Of a DNA stretch of 64,000 nt, positions 9,066 to 20,500 are shown one piece after another. Position numbers and translations under genes: made by a program. Each line of letters starts with the position of its first letter. Positions within the stretch are counted from its first letter, which is position 1. Under the pieces are notes generated by a model that worked only from the letters and a program-made list of their open reading frames with translations, searched no databases and was not told the DNA's origin. The DNA is from Azolla caroliniana (Eukaryota; Polypodiophyta), in NCBI GenBank assembly GCA_043228905.1, contig JBHGNT010000004.1, forward strand, positions 18,166,001-18,230,000. The letters are read 5' to 3'.

Positions 9066-12000
9066 TACATATAAATTGAAAGATACTAAAGATACCTAGA
9101 AAGTGGATTTACTACTTGAGGGTAGTTTAGGTTGCTAAAAATATAATACCTATAATCACAAGCTTCACTTGCTGATCAACAACTTTGATTGAAATCATAC
9201 AAAGATTAATTAGAATATGAGTTGTTCTATTATCTTACGTACACCTATTTTCTTTATCTTAATTTTCATGCGACTAGGAGCCTCAATTTTCATCAAGTAC
9301 TTCATTTTGAAATTAAGCAATCACATTATTTGGGTTTCTAAGAGATATAGGCATATTTCGTACATTTTTCGGAAGTGTTAAGAACAATGCTCTAGTGTGT
9401 CTTCTATATATTTACAATGGCATTAACTTGAAAGATCCCAATATTATTAATTATTGATCGCCACATATCTTGAGCTTGCCTACACCATACATTAAGTATT
9501 GGTGATAATTGTTCAATGTTAGATTTTCTTGGGAAACATCATATGAATATATTTGGCTAAATTAATGTCGCTTAAGCCATAACCCCCCACCTACACAAGA
9601 ATACAATTTGTACCATTTCAAAATTGTCTCAAGATAGTCTTTTGCTCCAAGACATAGACATGAATAATGATGTCTCTATTAGCACTCAGGTGACAACTAT
9701 GATGTTCCTCTTTCATTAGTGTCTCCCCTATAGGGTTGCTTAGTAATTGGGATGTGTAGGGTCTCCACATGATTAGATTTTGAATTGATGTAGCAAACCT
9801 TGTAGAACGTGCTTCTATGAAACTACGTGTTATTTTATTTCACCATAGAAATTAGAAGTGTCAATCAATTATTTTCCATAGACCCTCATTGTCACAATTT
9901 CCCAAAATACCAATGTGTGTGTGTACAGTGCCAATAAGAGAATTTATAGAGAAAAAGAGATGATTGTGAGAAAATGTCTATCCATTCAATATTACTACTA
10001 GAGAAAGAAGGATATTTTTGGAAAATCTTAAAACAAAGAGTACTTTGATAATGGTTTTCTCATCAACTAATTGACGTGAACCATCTTAAAACTTGGACAT
10101 GTAACTCACAATACCATCAATAATAACACTTTAAGTTTATATGATATGCAACTATCAGTCTATTGTGAGGAGAACCTCATAAAGTATAAAATGCTTGATT
10201 GAAATGTAATGATGAAATTGCACTACAAGGATGTCCAAGGATACTTAAGGTCTAAAATGGTATCTTATTATAAAGGAGGAGAACAAAGGTTCTTCCACAC
10301 TATGACTTCTATAAATGATCAAAATAATAATATCTACACATGTTGAGGCTTTTTTGGCTCACTTGCAACAAGAGTATGTACATGCCCATTTGCTTCATGG
10401 ATGTTGTCTTCTTTGCATTGTGTCAATATTCAAGCTCAAGCATGTGATTAACATGTAAAGATGGGCCAAATTATGCAAGTATGTAAAGAGAAAATGGAAA
10501 CTATCAAACCATGCAAGAAAGTGCAAGTTTCATGCCATATGGAACAAAGGTATATTTTATAGGCGTTTTTTTGATAAGGTGGAGTTGTTTTACTCTACAC
10601 CGAAGTATTTATTTAAACTAATTGTTTTAAAACTTAACTTTAATAAAAGAAATACGGGTAATAACTATACATATGTATGTATTTCATGTACAACCCTTAG
10701 GGCGTTTCTTAATACTAATGTAGTATTTTTTCTTGGAAAAGAAAGTGCAAGATATGTATATGAGGAGTTGGATGAATGACACATTATATTTTGTTGTATC
10801 AAAACATATGAAATCACTCTTGTTGCTATATGGAGATTAAACGCTAAAAATAGCCAAAACCCACAAAGGAATAAAGTCTCTTGATTTGCTTACAAAAAGA
10901 CAAAGAAACTAAATGTGATTTCAAGGATTGTGCAAATAACATAGAGACAAAAATGGTGAATGAGATAAAGTTTTACTACAATTACAACAAACAAAAGTCC
11001 AACTATGGAAGTGTAGAGACTTACAAACAAGTTAGTATAGAGATTATCCTTAAAAATTTGGATAATCTCCCATGAACTATGTCTTTCATTCACAAATTTG
11101 ATTAAATGAAGTTTCATGCCAAATGCCTTGTTAAGGCTCCTTTACACTACAATGAAGGAAATTGGTAAATACACATTGGTGGACCGTGGCATACTATGTA
11201 CTCTCTCATCTCCAAATGATCATTCAATCAAAACAAAGATGATACCTCTCTCTAAAGGATTTTTCTACCAAGACCATGCCTTAGGCACACAATAATGTGT
11301 AAGAGGTAAAAAAAAGAAGCATCTCTAGTGCATATGAACCTCTAACACGTGAGACTTTTTGTTGGGCCAAACCATTTTTTTCCCTCTCAGTCCATCGTAA
11401 TGTGAATGGGGTTTCACTCAAGAAGTCATTGATGATTGACTGGCCAATATATCTCCAGTGAGCAAGGTAGAAAATGTATTTGAACGCATAAATTTGATCA
11501 AATGAGGTTGTATGACCAAGAGAATCCTTCCTAATTCACTAAATCCATAATCAAAGCAAGAGAGGAGCTAAGAATTGACGCATTTACATTTATAACCTTG
11601 GTGGGATGATGTTATACGACAAAATATCATCTTGAATCTACATTATCATTCCATTATAGATTTCGTCAGCCCAAGTGGCCCAGTGGCCCCCAATAGTGAA
11701 ATAAACTATAAATGAATGCACCAATACTTATAGAATTAAGTTGCACATCCAAGTTTGACATTATAAAACTAAATGTAAAATCAAATTTAAAACTAGTTTG
11801 CTCACATTTTTAAACGATAGTGGATAGTCGTCGCTTGTTGAACAAACTCTCTAATCCATGAAATTTATTGAGCTTATGCGGATGGAGAAACAATTTTTTA
11901 TATGTTATCATGATCGATTATTGTCTGAAACCAATTGACCCTAGATATGATTCAAACTAATGTCTAACTAATACATGCAGACTTGTGCATCATCATCTGT

Positions 12001-12559
12001 AGTTCACATACTCAAGCCAATCATACATCCAAGTTCGCAATGGACTAAGTCATATTAATAATGCATTTACAATCTAGGTTTCTTTTATTTGTGCTCGAGA
12101 TTGGCAAAATCACAACGACTAGTCGACATCTGGTTATGGAAATAAATTGGAATCTTGACCTGCGTACGACAATCAATAACGTAGATAAAGGTTGTCCCAA
12201 AGAACGATCTCATTGTCAAAGAGAGAGCTTGTCCCGGTTGTCGTGAGGTTTGGGTTTTGGCCAATTCATCTAAGCATCCAAAAAGCTCTCTAATAATAAC
12301 AAGAAGAATAAAGGGCAAGAAGACGCAAGAACAGAGCCGAAAGGTGTGGATATCCCACAAAGGATGCCGCCGAAGCTATAGAGACATTACGGTCGGTCGG
12401 ATGGTTCCAAGTATTATGACTAGAAAAAGACACCTTATTGAGTGTGGGCGAGAGGGTATTGTCTTCAAACCCTCGGTTGAGTGAGGGGTATTATTCATAA
12501 TAACATAAAAGGTAAAGTCTTTTCACATCTCTCCCATAACATAACATGAGAGCTCAATA
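9066..12559. other. AT-rich intergenic region, no gene recognised
   Basis: All open frames here are short and none resembles a known protein by eye. No LTR ends, tRNA or rRNA were seen. The part nearest the NACB gene (12060-12530) is less AT-rich but also has no recognisable coding sequence. The proximal promoter of NACB should lie at about 12300-12560; no clear TATA box was found. Confidence 0.5.
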
Positions 12560-12835
12560 GTAGTAGTAGAGTACCTAGGAGCTCTTCCTTTCCCTACTCT
12601 TCTTCTTCTTCTTCTTCTCCTGCAAAAGGCGAGGTAAGCCCTGTTTTTCTCCCCCCTCTCCCCCCCTCTCTGTTTCTTCTTCTTCTTCTTCTTCTTCTTC
12701 TCCTTCCTTTTTGAAATTTGTGGGTGTTTTCCTCGCTTCAATGGATTTTCTTGGGAACATGTCTCAAGGTTTTTTTTTTTTGTTCCCCCCCCCCCCCCCC
12801 CCCCCGTTTATGCTCTGTTGTTTCTTCTTCTTCAG
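12560..12835 (+). promoter_or_regulatory. 5' leader of NACB with a 5'UTR intron
   Basis: A CT/CTT-rich leader ends at a strong donor, GCGAG then GTAAGC, with GT at 12634-12635. A pyrimidine-rich acceptor (TTCTTCTTCTTCAG) ends at 12835, directly before the ATG. The proposed 202-bp intron contains CTT repeats, a 12-base T run (12770-12781) and a 21-base C run (12785-12805). The splicing is inferred from consensus sites. Leader introns are common in plant housekeeping genes. Confidence 0.6.
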
Positions 12836-14941
12836 ATGGACAGAGAAAAGCTTATGAAGATGGCTACTGCAGTCCGTACTGGTGGCAAAGGAACTGTGAG
12901 AAGGTATTTTAGTTCTATTTTATTTAAGTATTATTAGATGAAGTCGAAGAAATGGTCAAAGTTCGTTAAATTGGTGCTAGAAATGCTAGTGAATTTGTAA
13001 ATGAAGGTTAAATTGTTATAAAAGATGTTGAATTAAGGCTAAAAATGATACAAAAAGCCGTCGATTTAAGGCGTAAAATGATCTAAGGTTTAGATTAAGG
13101 TTAGAAAATGATGTAAAAGATGTTAGATTAAGGGTAAAATTACCAAAGATGCTGAATGGAAATGGAGCAAAAGACACTAGACTAAGGTTTAAATCATGTA
13201 AAAGAGATAAGGTTAGGGTTAAAGTAGCATAAAAGGCATGAGAAGGAGGTAGTTAGAATGATTCAAAAGATGAATGTTAACTTGAGACGGAAAGTGCTAG
13301 ATTTTAAAGTTAAAATGATAAAAATATGTTCAGATAGTTTACAATTGATGCAAGAATTTTAGGGTTAAAAAGATCAAAAGATGTTAAATCAAAGTGGCGA
13401 ATAATACAATTGATGTTAGATCTTCAGGTTAAAATGATAACGCATTAATGTATGGTAGCTCAAATGATGGAAATATGTTAAATCAAAATTTAAAATGGTC
13501 TAAACATGTTAGATTAAGGTAGTTAAAAATTGATAAAAAAATGTTGTTGAAGATCGATATGATACTGAAAAAGAAAATGATAAAAATATGTTCAGATAGT
13601 TTACAATTGATGCAAGAATTTTAGGGTTAAAAAGATCAAAAGATGTTAAATCAAAGCGGCAAATAATACAATTGATGTTAGATCTTCAGGTTAAAATGAT
13701 AATGCATTAATGTATGGTAGCCCAAATGATGGAAATATGTTAAATCAAAATTTAAAATGGTCTAAACATGTTAGATTAAGGTAGTTAAAAATTGATAAAA
13801 AAATGTTGTTGAAGATCGATATGATACTGAAAAAAGGTATTTATCTGTCATGCTATTGTTTTCATTTCTGGGTTTTTCTATATAGAAAAAAGAAGGTTGT
13901 TCACAAGACAGTCACCACTGATGATAAGAGACTGCAAAGTACACTAAAGAGATTGGGCGTGAATTCCATTCCTGGAATCGAAGAAGTCAATATCTTTAAA
14001 GATGATTCTGTTATTCACTTCACTAATCCTAAGGGTAAACAGATCCCTGAAGATCTTATTAGAAATTTGCCTTTTTGTTTTCATTTTTCTAGATTTGGAT
14101 TTATGCTTATGCTGGTGTTTATACCAATCTTTTTTGATTCAATAAACACCAGCATTTGATTCAATAAACATTTGAATTTTTGTTTCCTTATGAAAGTTTT
14201 ACTATGTCTGTTTTTTCATTTGTCAGTACAAGCATCCATTGCAGCGAATACATGGGTTTTTAGTGGATCACCTCAAACAAAAAGTAATTTATCTTCTTTT
14301 ATATTTTTGTTTGGCACTTTTTCATTTCCTTTTCACCATTCCTTGATTTATGGTCATGATTATGATAATGTAGTTAATTGAACATCATTGTGATTAAGAA
14401 ATAATTAGAATCAAGGCATTACTGATTGAGTTAAAAGCTCTGTATCCAACCATAATCTCATATTTGTAAGTGTAAATATTCATCATCATTCAGCTTTCGT
14501 TTGCATGTAATGCCATATTTTCAAACACAAATTGAGTTTATACTATGTGTGTGTACATGTTCATTCATCTTGATATAGCATTTACTCCCAACGAATTGGT
14601 GATGAGACTCTTAACAAAATCTTTTAATGCTATGCTTTTAGGGCTCCAAGATCTTTTACCCGGAATTATAAACCAACTAGGTAATTCTCATGTCTTCATT
14701 GAGTTATGGTAGCTCAAATGGCAAATCTCTTGAGTGTTTATTGTGAACCTAACTTATGTATTTTGTTTGTTCTTGCTCTTTTTTAAATGTAGGACCTGAC
14801 AACTTGGCAAATTTGAAAAAAATTGCTGAACAATACCAACGGCGTGAATCAATCCCAGAAGGTGAGGAGGATAATGATGATGTTCCAGAACTTGTTGAAG
14901 GGGAAACATTTGAAGAGGTTTCTAAAGATGAGAATGCATAG
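12836..14941 (+). CDS. BTF3: Nascent polypeptide-associated complex beta subunit (BTF3-like)
   Basis: Five coding exons: 12836-12903, 13886-14034, 14227-14283, 14642-14680 and 14793-14941. All introns begin GT and end AG, phases match, and the joined frame gives 153 residues. The N-terminus [20 protein letters not shown] carries the basic ribosome-contact region, continued by RRKKK across the first junction. The NAC domain follows ([19 protein letters not shown], then [18 protein letters not shown]). The acidic tail [16 protein letters not shown] is typical of plant members. The protein pairs with NAC alpha at the ribosomal exit tunnel and shields nascent chains; the beta subunit was first named as basal transcription factor 3. 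The length fits the family, and nothing is missing or broken. The junction into exon 4 gives KRLQD, where KKLQD is common. Confidence 0.93.
12960..13310 (+). repeat. Degenerate short tandem repeat in NACB intron 1
   Basis: The words AAAAGATGTTAGATTAAGG and TTAAAATGAT return every 35-45 bases with many changes. They look like an old minisatellite that fills much of the intron. Confidence 0.5.
13313..13837 (+). repeat. 262-bp tandem duplication in NACB intron 1
   Basis: Two adjacent copies, about 13313-13574 and 13575-13837. The marker TTCAGATAG starts at 13329 and 13591, giving a 262-bp period. Differences seen are few: GTGGCGAAT against GCGGCAAAT, AACGC against AATGC, and AGCTC against AGCCC. 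The right copy ends about 50 bases before the exon 2 acceptor. Confidence 0.9.
14110..14170 (+). repeat. Hairpin and direct repeat in NACB intron 2
   Basis: The arms TGCTGGTGTTTAT (14110-14122) and ATAAACACCAGCA (14142-14154) are perfect 13-bp complements around a 19-base loop. GATTCAATAAACA occurs twice (14136-14148 and 14158-14170). A diverged copy of the left part recurs at about 15109-15155, downstream of the gene. Confidence 0.7.
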
Positions 14942-15859
14942 ATTTTACAAATGTGTAAAATAATTTGGAGTGTGCTAACATCGCATTTTTTTCAAGTATT
15001 GTTTCTTTTTTTGTCGTCAAATTTTTGGCTTTCGGCTTGAAATCTTTGCAAGGATGATTTTGGTTACATCTTATTCAAGGAGCATTTTTCTTCATATTTA
15101 GTGAGAGATTTATGCTTATGCGGGTGTTGATACCAATCTTTTTGAATCAAATGGATTGCTAGTTGTCCAGTGTATAAATCTGTGTAGGTTGATGTTTTGT
15201 AGATGAATGCCTAAATGTTTGGTGTAACATATGATGCTGTTATTTTGGTTTCACATTCGGTGATAGAGTTATCAAAATAATATTTTCTTACATTGACAAC
15301 CTAAGCATCGCATCTGGTGATCATTTCTATATCTACTTGGAAAAGTTTTGAAGACGTTTGATAAAGTTTATTGGATTACATGTGAAATTGTTAGGAAATT
15401 CCTTGTATCTATGTGAAATTATGAATGGTTTCATGTCTTTCTACTAAATTATGCCCTTGCTTTTAGGATATAAAGAGTAAGGTTAGGTGATGGTTTTAAT
15501 ATTTTTGACATGTCAACCAAATGATTAGCATTAGGAGCCATTGCAGCATGTCATTCGATTTTTGTTGAACATATGTTAGTATCACAATGTTAAATGAAAG
15601 TACCTATCTTAAGATAGATGGATTTTATTATCTTCAATGGAAATCAAATATGACCTATGGATTGAAACTGAATCATTTTTGCAGAGTTCAGTAGTGATTC
15701 TCAATGTTCAAGAATTTTATTGATGAATGTTGCAATCAAGAGACTACATTGTGATTGTAAGAGGAGTGTGACAATTGGTGGAATGCAAACTTGAATGTGG
15801 TTGAATGTAGTGCATTGTATTGAAGTGTCATAATCTTTGATTCTTGTGCTTGTTTAGGT
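14942..15859 (+). other. 3' flank of NACB, no further gene seen
   Basis: It contains the NACB 3'UTR and AT-rich flank. A diverged copy of the intron 2 sequence lies at 15109-15155 (TTTATGCTTATGCGGGTG...). The polyadenylation site is not certain. No coding sequence was recognised. Confidence 0.45.
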
Positions 15860-16749
15860 AGATTTGGCCAAGTGGATCTTGTGCATTGGGAAAATGGTCG
15901 ATGGTGCATTTATATGGGTAAAGAGGTGGTAATTTGGTTGCATTAGCCTATTCAAAGGCATTGACAAGGTCATCAAACTCTATGGAACCATAGGCTAGTT
16001 GATGGTGGGGATTATAGAAGTGCAAGTAGCAGCCATTGGTAAGTGAATAGTATCCATGACCAAATCAATCCATGGGGTGCAGTCCTCGAGCGATAGGGTA
16101 CCAAACAAAATGTGCGTATGGGGACACTTCATGACATCAAACCCCAACCCTTTAACATAGTTTTGTTTGGTCATGTGTAACGACTATGTTTTGTGCACAA
16201 TCAATGGCAAGGCATATCCATTGGTGGTTGCTCCAGATAGTTGCAAATATTTACTTTTCTTGAATGGTATACCAACAATGAGTAGAATCAAGTTTTTTAC
16301 TCTCAAATGCTATTGATTTACCGTCTTGACTCATATCATGATCACTTGCATCGGTTTCAACCTGGAAAGGTTTTGAAGGATTTGGTAAAAGAAGAGGAGC
16401 CTTGCACACCTGGTCCTTGAGTTCCTTAAAGGTGAGGTTTATGTAGCATTCTATACTATAGGTTTTATAGACTTACGTGGTTGACCTTTCAGAAGATCAA
16501 TAAATGGCATCTTCAATTGGGAGTAATTGTGAAGAGATTTTCGCAAAAAACTAACAAAACCAAAGAATGATCGAACTTCTCGAATATTTTGAAGAGTGGG
16601 TCAAAGTTTGACTTTCTTGATACGAGAAAGATCAATTTCGACTCCTCTTTCGGTATGAGATGTCCGAGATATGTAATTAATTTCTTGAAGAACTCACATT
16701 TCAAGATCTTCACGTAGAACTGTTTGTCTCGCAATGTTTGTAAAACAAT
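15860..16749 (-). pseudogene. Decayed Ty3 pol remnant (RT tail and RNase H), G4
   Basis: On the minus strand 16749-16500 encodes the end of a Ty3 reverse transcriptase (VLQTLRDKQFYVKILKCEFF, then YLGHLIPKE), followed by a frameshift. Positions near 16385-16270 encode the RNase H start (ETDASDHDM, then AFESKKL and YTIQEK), with a few residues missing after the catalytic Asp. Lower down only short suggestive pieces remain (for example PWIDLVMD near 16070), possibly integrase. Many stops and frame changes make it a pseudogene. It is interrupted at 16749 by the LTR of the chromovirus fragment. Confidence 0.7.
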
Positions 16750-17237
16750 TGTCGAGACTTATGGGTAAGAGATAAAGCGAGAGCGAGAGCGAGAGCAAGA
16801 GAGAGAGAGAGTGTGTGTGTGTGCGTGAGAGAGAGAGAGAGAGAGAGAGTGAGTGAGAGATAAGACTTGAAATAGAAATGAGATTATATTATGATGAAAC
16901 AAGATTACAATGAGTAGGCTAAGGGCTAAAGACTGGTGTTGAGCCGAATGAGTTGAAATGAATGTATGGACACTTATTTATAGATCCTTATGGAGTATTT
17001 TAGAATGTTCTAGAATATTTTAGATTTTTATGATAAGAAATATAATCATGAAATATTAAAGGATGTTCTAGAATAATCTAGAATGTTCTAGAATATTCTA
17101 AATATCTTGTAATAACTAAAAATATAATTATTATAATCACACAACATATATGTTTTTTACAATGGTTAAGGGTTCAACACATAGACCAAGAAGTCGTGGG
17201 TTCAATTCTTGATAAGCCAAAATGTTGTCTTCATGAC
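16750..17237 (-). repeat. 3' LTR of a chromovirus fragment
   Basis: The minus-strand sequence runs from TGTCATGAAG (17237) to TCTCGACA (16750), 488 bp with TGTC/GACA ends. It contains repeated TTCTAGAACATTCTAGA-like words, a TATAAATAAG box, and a GA/CT-rich tract at 16783-16860. It follows the chromodomain-coding end directly. The TSD cannot be verified because the 5' part of the element is gone. Confidence 0.75.
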
Positions 17238-17515
17238 ATTATCCCCGCTTTTGATGACGAGTTCCACGAGTCGAAAGACAAGAGTTCAGACTTGGTTTAT
17301 GGGGATATTTGTCGTGAAATACAACAACCATGTCGGAGGCATTAGCAAGATGCTCGGCAAGCTCCCATGTTCGATCATTAGGTGTATAACCTAACCAATC
17401 AACCAAATAATATAGTTTGTTGCGGATGATCTTGGAGTCGAGAATGGCAACAACCTCATATTCAGACGAGAAGCCGGTTGTGGCCGGTCACGATTCTCGA
17501 CAGTTAGAACAAGAA
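17238..17515 (-). pseudogene. Integrase C-terminal chromodomain of a plant chromovirus
   Basis: Minus-strand translation from about 17475 gives a chromodomain: EYEVVAILDSKI, then LYYLVDWLGYTPNDRTWE, then VVVFHDKYPHKP and a stop after RHQKRG. The aromatic residues, the W-x-GY core and the TWE motif are as in Ty3 chromovirus chromodomains, which guide integration to chromatin. Just upstream, ENRDRPQPASRL fits the usual linker but in another frame, so there is one frameshift near 17480. The 5' part of the element is cut off at about 17515 by the LTR fragment 17505-17777. Confidence 0.8.
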
Positions 17516-17777
17516 AAGCTTTCTATATCTCTCTCTCTCTATACAACTACACTATATCAACAACAACACAAAACAATGTTGCCCTAGTTATATTTATACA
17601 TATCTAACTTTGGGGCTATTTACAAATATGACCTGAAACAATCACATCAGAACATATACATAAACTAATGTCTGACCAGATACCAACCGAATCCATCCGG
17701 TCCGGTCCTTTCCTTCGGCTCATCTGGTTCTCACCTGAATCCCATCCGGAGGGACCTGTTTCCCAACAGCTTCTTGA
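17505..17777 (-). repeat. Truncated copia LTR of the C2 family
   Basis: The minus-strand start TGTTGGGAAACAGGTCCC (from 17777) and the GTCCCTCCGGATGGG segment match the start of the C2 LTRs. The 3' part is missing. The outer end lies inside the RT of C1, after the codons for VCRLKK, so this fragment marks another insertion into C1 followed by deletion. Confidence 0.65.
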
Positions 17778-18013
17778 GTCGACAGACTACTGTCGGGTGT
17801 TTACCTTATTCGAAACTAGGAAGTTGAATCATGAAGACCTCCTCTTCTAATTCACCTTGTAAGAAGGCGTTCTTTACATCCATCCATTTGGTGGAGGTGC
17901 CACCCTTTTGCAACTGCAAGAGCAATGACTGTCCAAATAGTCGTCATCTTTGCCCTTGAGGCAAATGTCTCCTCATAATCGACTCTGTGTGTTTGAGCAT
18001 ATCCGTTAGCTAC
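17778..18013 (-). pseudogene. C1 fragment 4: copia reverse transcriptase
   Basis: Encodes GYAQTHRVDYEETFA, then HLHQMD and NAFLQGELEEEVF, the start of a copia RT, ending at VCRLKK where the 17505-17777 LTR begins. It continues the frame of fragment 3 (26880-27941) across the C2 insertion. Stops and small frameshifts are present. The rest of RT, RNase H and the 3' LTR of C1 were not found. Confidence 0.8.
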
Positions 18014-18541
18014 TAACGCGGAAATAACACTCGGCCACAACCGAGTCTTAGAATAGCGAATGGAAGAGAGTAAACTGAAAATAAGATGACATAGAATGTT
18101 AACGTGGAACCCTAAATGGGAAAAACCACAGGAGCCCACAACTCCAACTATCATTATGAGGGGAGGAATACAATGTGAGACTCAGAGGCAACGACCTCGA
18201 GCTCTATGTCTTCGCCAACTGGCAGTTACAACAGAAACTAGTTCCGTATCTCTCTCTCTCGCTTTCTCACAATCTGTGTACAACGATGATACAACCACCA
18301 CTACACCATATTTTCCTAAAGTGATTGCCCTAAGTCATAGTTGTACTTATATGACTTTTGGGCTATTTACAAATATAACCTCATTAGGATAACCATGAAA
18401 CATATTTACACATATGTCCTTCGATCCGGTTTCCAGGTCTCATCCGGAACCCTTCCAGATCTGGTTCCTTCATCCAACTCATCCGATCCGGGTCCTCCGG
18501 TTCTCATCCAGACCCCATCCGGAGGGACCGAATTCCTAACA
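18014..18541 (-). repeat. 3' LTR of C2
   Basis: 528 bp, minus strand TGTTAGGAATTCGGTCCC to TTTCCGCGTTA. The terminal CA has changed to TA relative to the partner copy. Confidence 0.85.
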
Positions 18542-18551
18542 AACTCCCCCT

Positions 18552-19358
18552 TCACTCCAGCATGGGATTTCTCGTTAATCCAATCCGTTTTCGGCACGTG
18601 TCCAGTTTGTTAGCTGACAGCACCTTGGTTAGCATATCCGATCCGTTCTCCTTCGTGTGGATCCTCGTCAGCGCGAAGTCTTGATCTTCTACTCTCTCCC
18701 AAATCCAATGATACCTCTGCTTGATGTGTTTCGTCCAAGAATGGTAGGCCGCATTCTTCGCAAGGTGGATGGCACTTTGACTGTCGCTGTAGAGCCGGAA
18801 TTCCTCCAGTCGGATCCCTAGCTCTCCGATGAAGTCCTTCATCCAGATTATCTCCTTATCGGCTTCCACAACTGCCATGTACTCCGCTTCCGTTTTCGAC
18901 AATGCAACGGACTTCTACAGCCTCGACTGCCATGATACAGCTCCCCTCGCATAAGCCATGACATATGCGGATGTAGACCGACTAGTATCCGAATCCGTGA
19001 ATCCATCAAGTTGGGGTTTACCGGAGGCACATACTCGAGGTGCCTTTAAGATATCGGAGTATCCACTTGAGGTAGCATATGATTTCTCATGAACCGGTTG
19101 ACTACTCCGACAACATATGCAATATCCGGCCGGGTGCACACCATTGCGTACATTAAGTTTCCGACGGTAGAGGCATATTGTATCTTCGTCATATCCGACT
19201 TCTCTGCCTTTGACTTCAGGCTCTGCTTTCCGGACAACTTGCAATTTGCTAGAAGTGTTGATCCGATCGGTTTCGCCTCCGACATGTTGAACCTTTGAAG
19301 CAACTTTGTCACGTACTTCTCCACACATGTCTTATGCCGATGATTCGGCAGGTACCTT
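18552..19358 (-). pseudogene. C2 RT end and RNase H
   Basis: From 19358 down: a short protease end (TCRIIGI), then a junction near 19325, then the RT tail EKYVTKLLQRFNM, then VGNLMYAMVCTRPDIAYVVG, and RNase H with KTEAEYMAVVEADKEIIW and YSDSQSAIHLAKN. It ends GLTRNPMLE and stop at 18552. The jump from protease straight to the RT tail shows a deletion of integrase and most of RT. There are frame changes between 18900 and 19330. C2 could only have moved with enzymes from another element. Confidence 0.85.
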
Positions 19359-19399
19359 TGTAAAAGATTGCTTGCGGAAGCGTTAGAAAGAACACTACA

Positions 19400-19433
<34 letters not shown>

Positions 19434-19778
19434 AGGACACACTATTTTTCAAAATTATATGAATACTCTGTGCGCTCTGTATATTTTTCTACAACACGCT
19501 CATCAACGCTATTTATACAAGTCCACACGGGACTGTTAGAGGTACGGTGTACTTCAATGCTCACACGAGCATCTGACACTAACTACGAGACTATAACTGC
19601 CTAGTAGTCTAACCTATACTAGGCTTCCGGTTACGGATTGGATCCGGCCTACCGGCTCCCTAGCTCACTGGTCCTTACTTCTTACCGGCTCGGTTGCTCA
19701 CCGACATACCAATTCCTCTTGCTTACCGGCTCAGGCTTATTCAGCCGATCCGGCTCCAGTTGAGCTTGCCGCTCAACA
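19359..19778 (-). repeat. 3' LTR of C3
   Basis: 420 bp, ends TGTTGAGC and TTTTACA on the minus strand. It contains a GA/CT repeat at about 19402-19432, longer than in the partner LTR, and a stretch of Ty1-type promoter sequence. Confidence 0.92.
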
Positions 19779-19815
19779 CTCCCCCTCAAGCTCAACCTGA
19801 GGTAGGGTCGTAGTG

Positions 19816-20500
19816 TCAACCTCTGTGGTAGCTGGTTCTTCCAACCGACTTCTCCTGGCGTCGCTTCGCCTTGCTCGCGCTCCTTGTCCGGTCCCGTTTG
19901 TTGCGACCACTTTGGTTCTGCGTGCCTTGACCTTCGACATGTCTGCTCAATAGGCCCATCTCAGCTCCTTCGCTGCTATGACTTCGGCGCTTGCCGATCT
20001 GTCGGTTCCTCCGCGATGGCATCAACTTCCGCTGCGTCCGTGTCTCCTTGGCCTCTCGTTGATCCGACTCATCCGGATCCATCTGTTGATCCGAGTCGGC
20101 TGTCTCCGACTCGTTCCAGCTCTCGTCCGAATCGGTATCCTCCGATTCGATTTTCGGCTTCATGCCTCTCACCACATCGGACCACGTCCGGGTCTTGGCC
20201 TTCTCCGTGCTTCTCTTGGCTTCTTCAGCCGGTTCACCGAAGTCGAATTCTTCATTCGACTCCGCATCATGGCCATTACGATCGTGATGACCTCCGCATA
20301 GCATGCACTTCTCTTCCTGAGTGTACACTTCTTCTTCACAGCTGCTCACTCCGACCTGTTCGGATGTGCGGACTTCCTTCGTCGACTCGGCTTCATTTTT
20401 CTTCTTGTCTCCACCTCTACCGGTTCTTTTCTTACCTACGGGTTCAACAGTCTTTTTGCCTTTGCCCGTTTTGGTAGTGTCTTTGCCCTTGCGTCTCCCC
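19816..20500 (-). CDS. C-terminal extension fused to C3 RNase H, Cys/His motif
   Basis: The RNase H frame (from 21393) does not stop after DVPHLRG, as is usual for this family, but continues for about 228 residues to 19816. The extension is highly charged: a Lys/Gly-rich start, an acidic middle (SEDTDSDESWNESETADSD) and a basic end (KAKRRQEKSVGR). It contains CMLCGGHHDRNGH, which reads as CX2CX3HX4H, a knuckle-like metal site, and RTWSDVVRGM. The segment is bracketed by two copies of CTTGAGGGGGAG, at about 20490-20503 and 19779-19791. The frame has no stop although the rest of pol has several. The function is unknown; captured host or retroelement sequence is possible. Confidence 0.7.

Noticed and set aside
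10579-11117. Short frames of 64-75 codons in the AT-rich region
   Set aside because: AT-rich composition, no motif, no splice context; not better than chance.
12523-12760. Minus-strand frames rich in Lys/Glu opposite the NACB leader
   Set aside because: Produced by the CTT/CT repeats of the leader and intron on the opposite strand.
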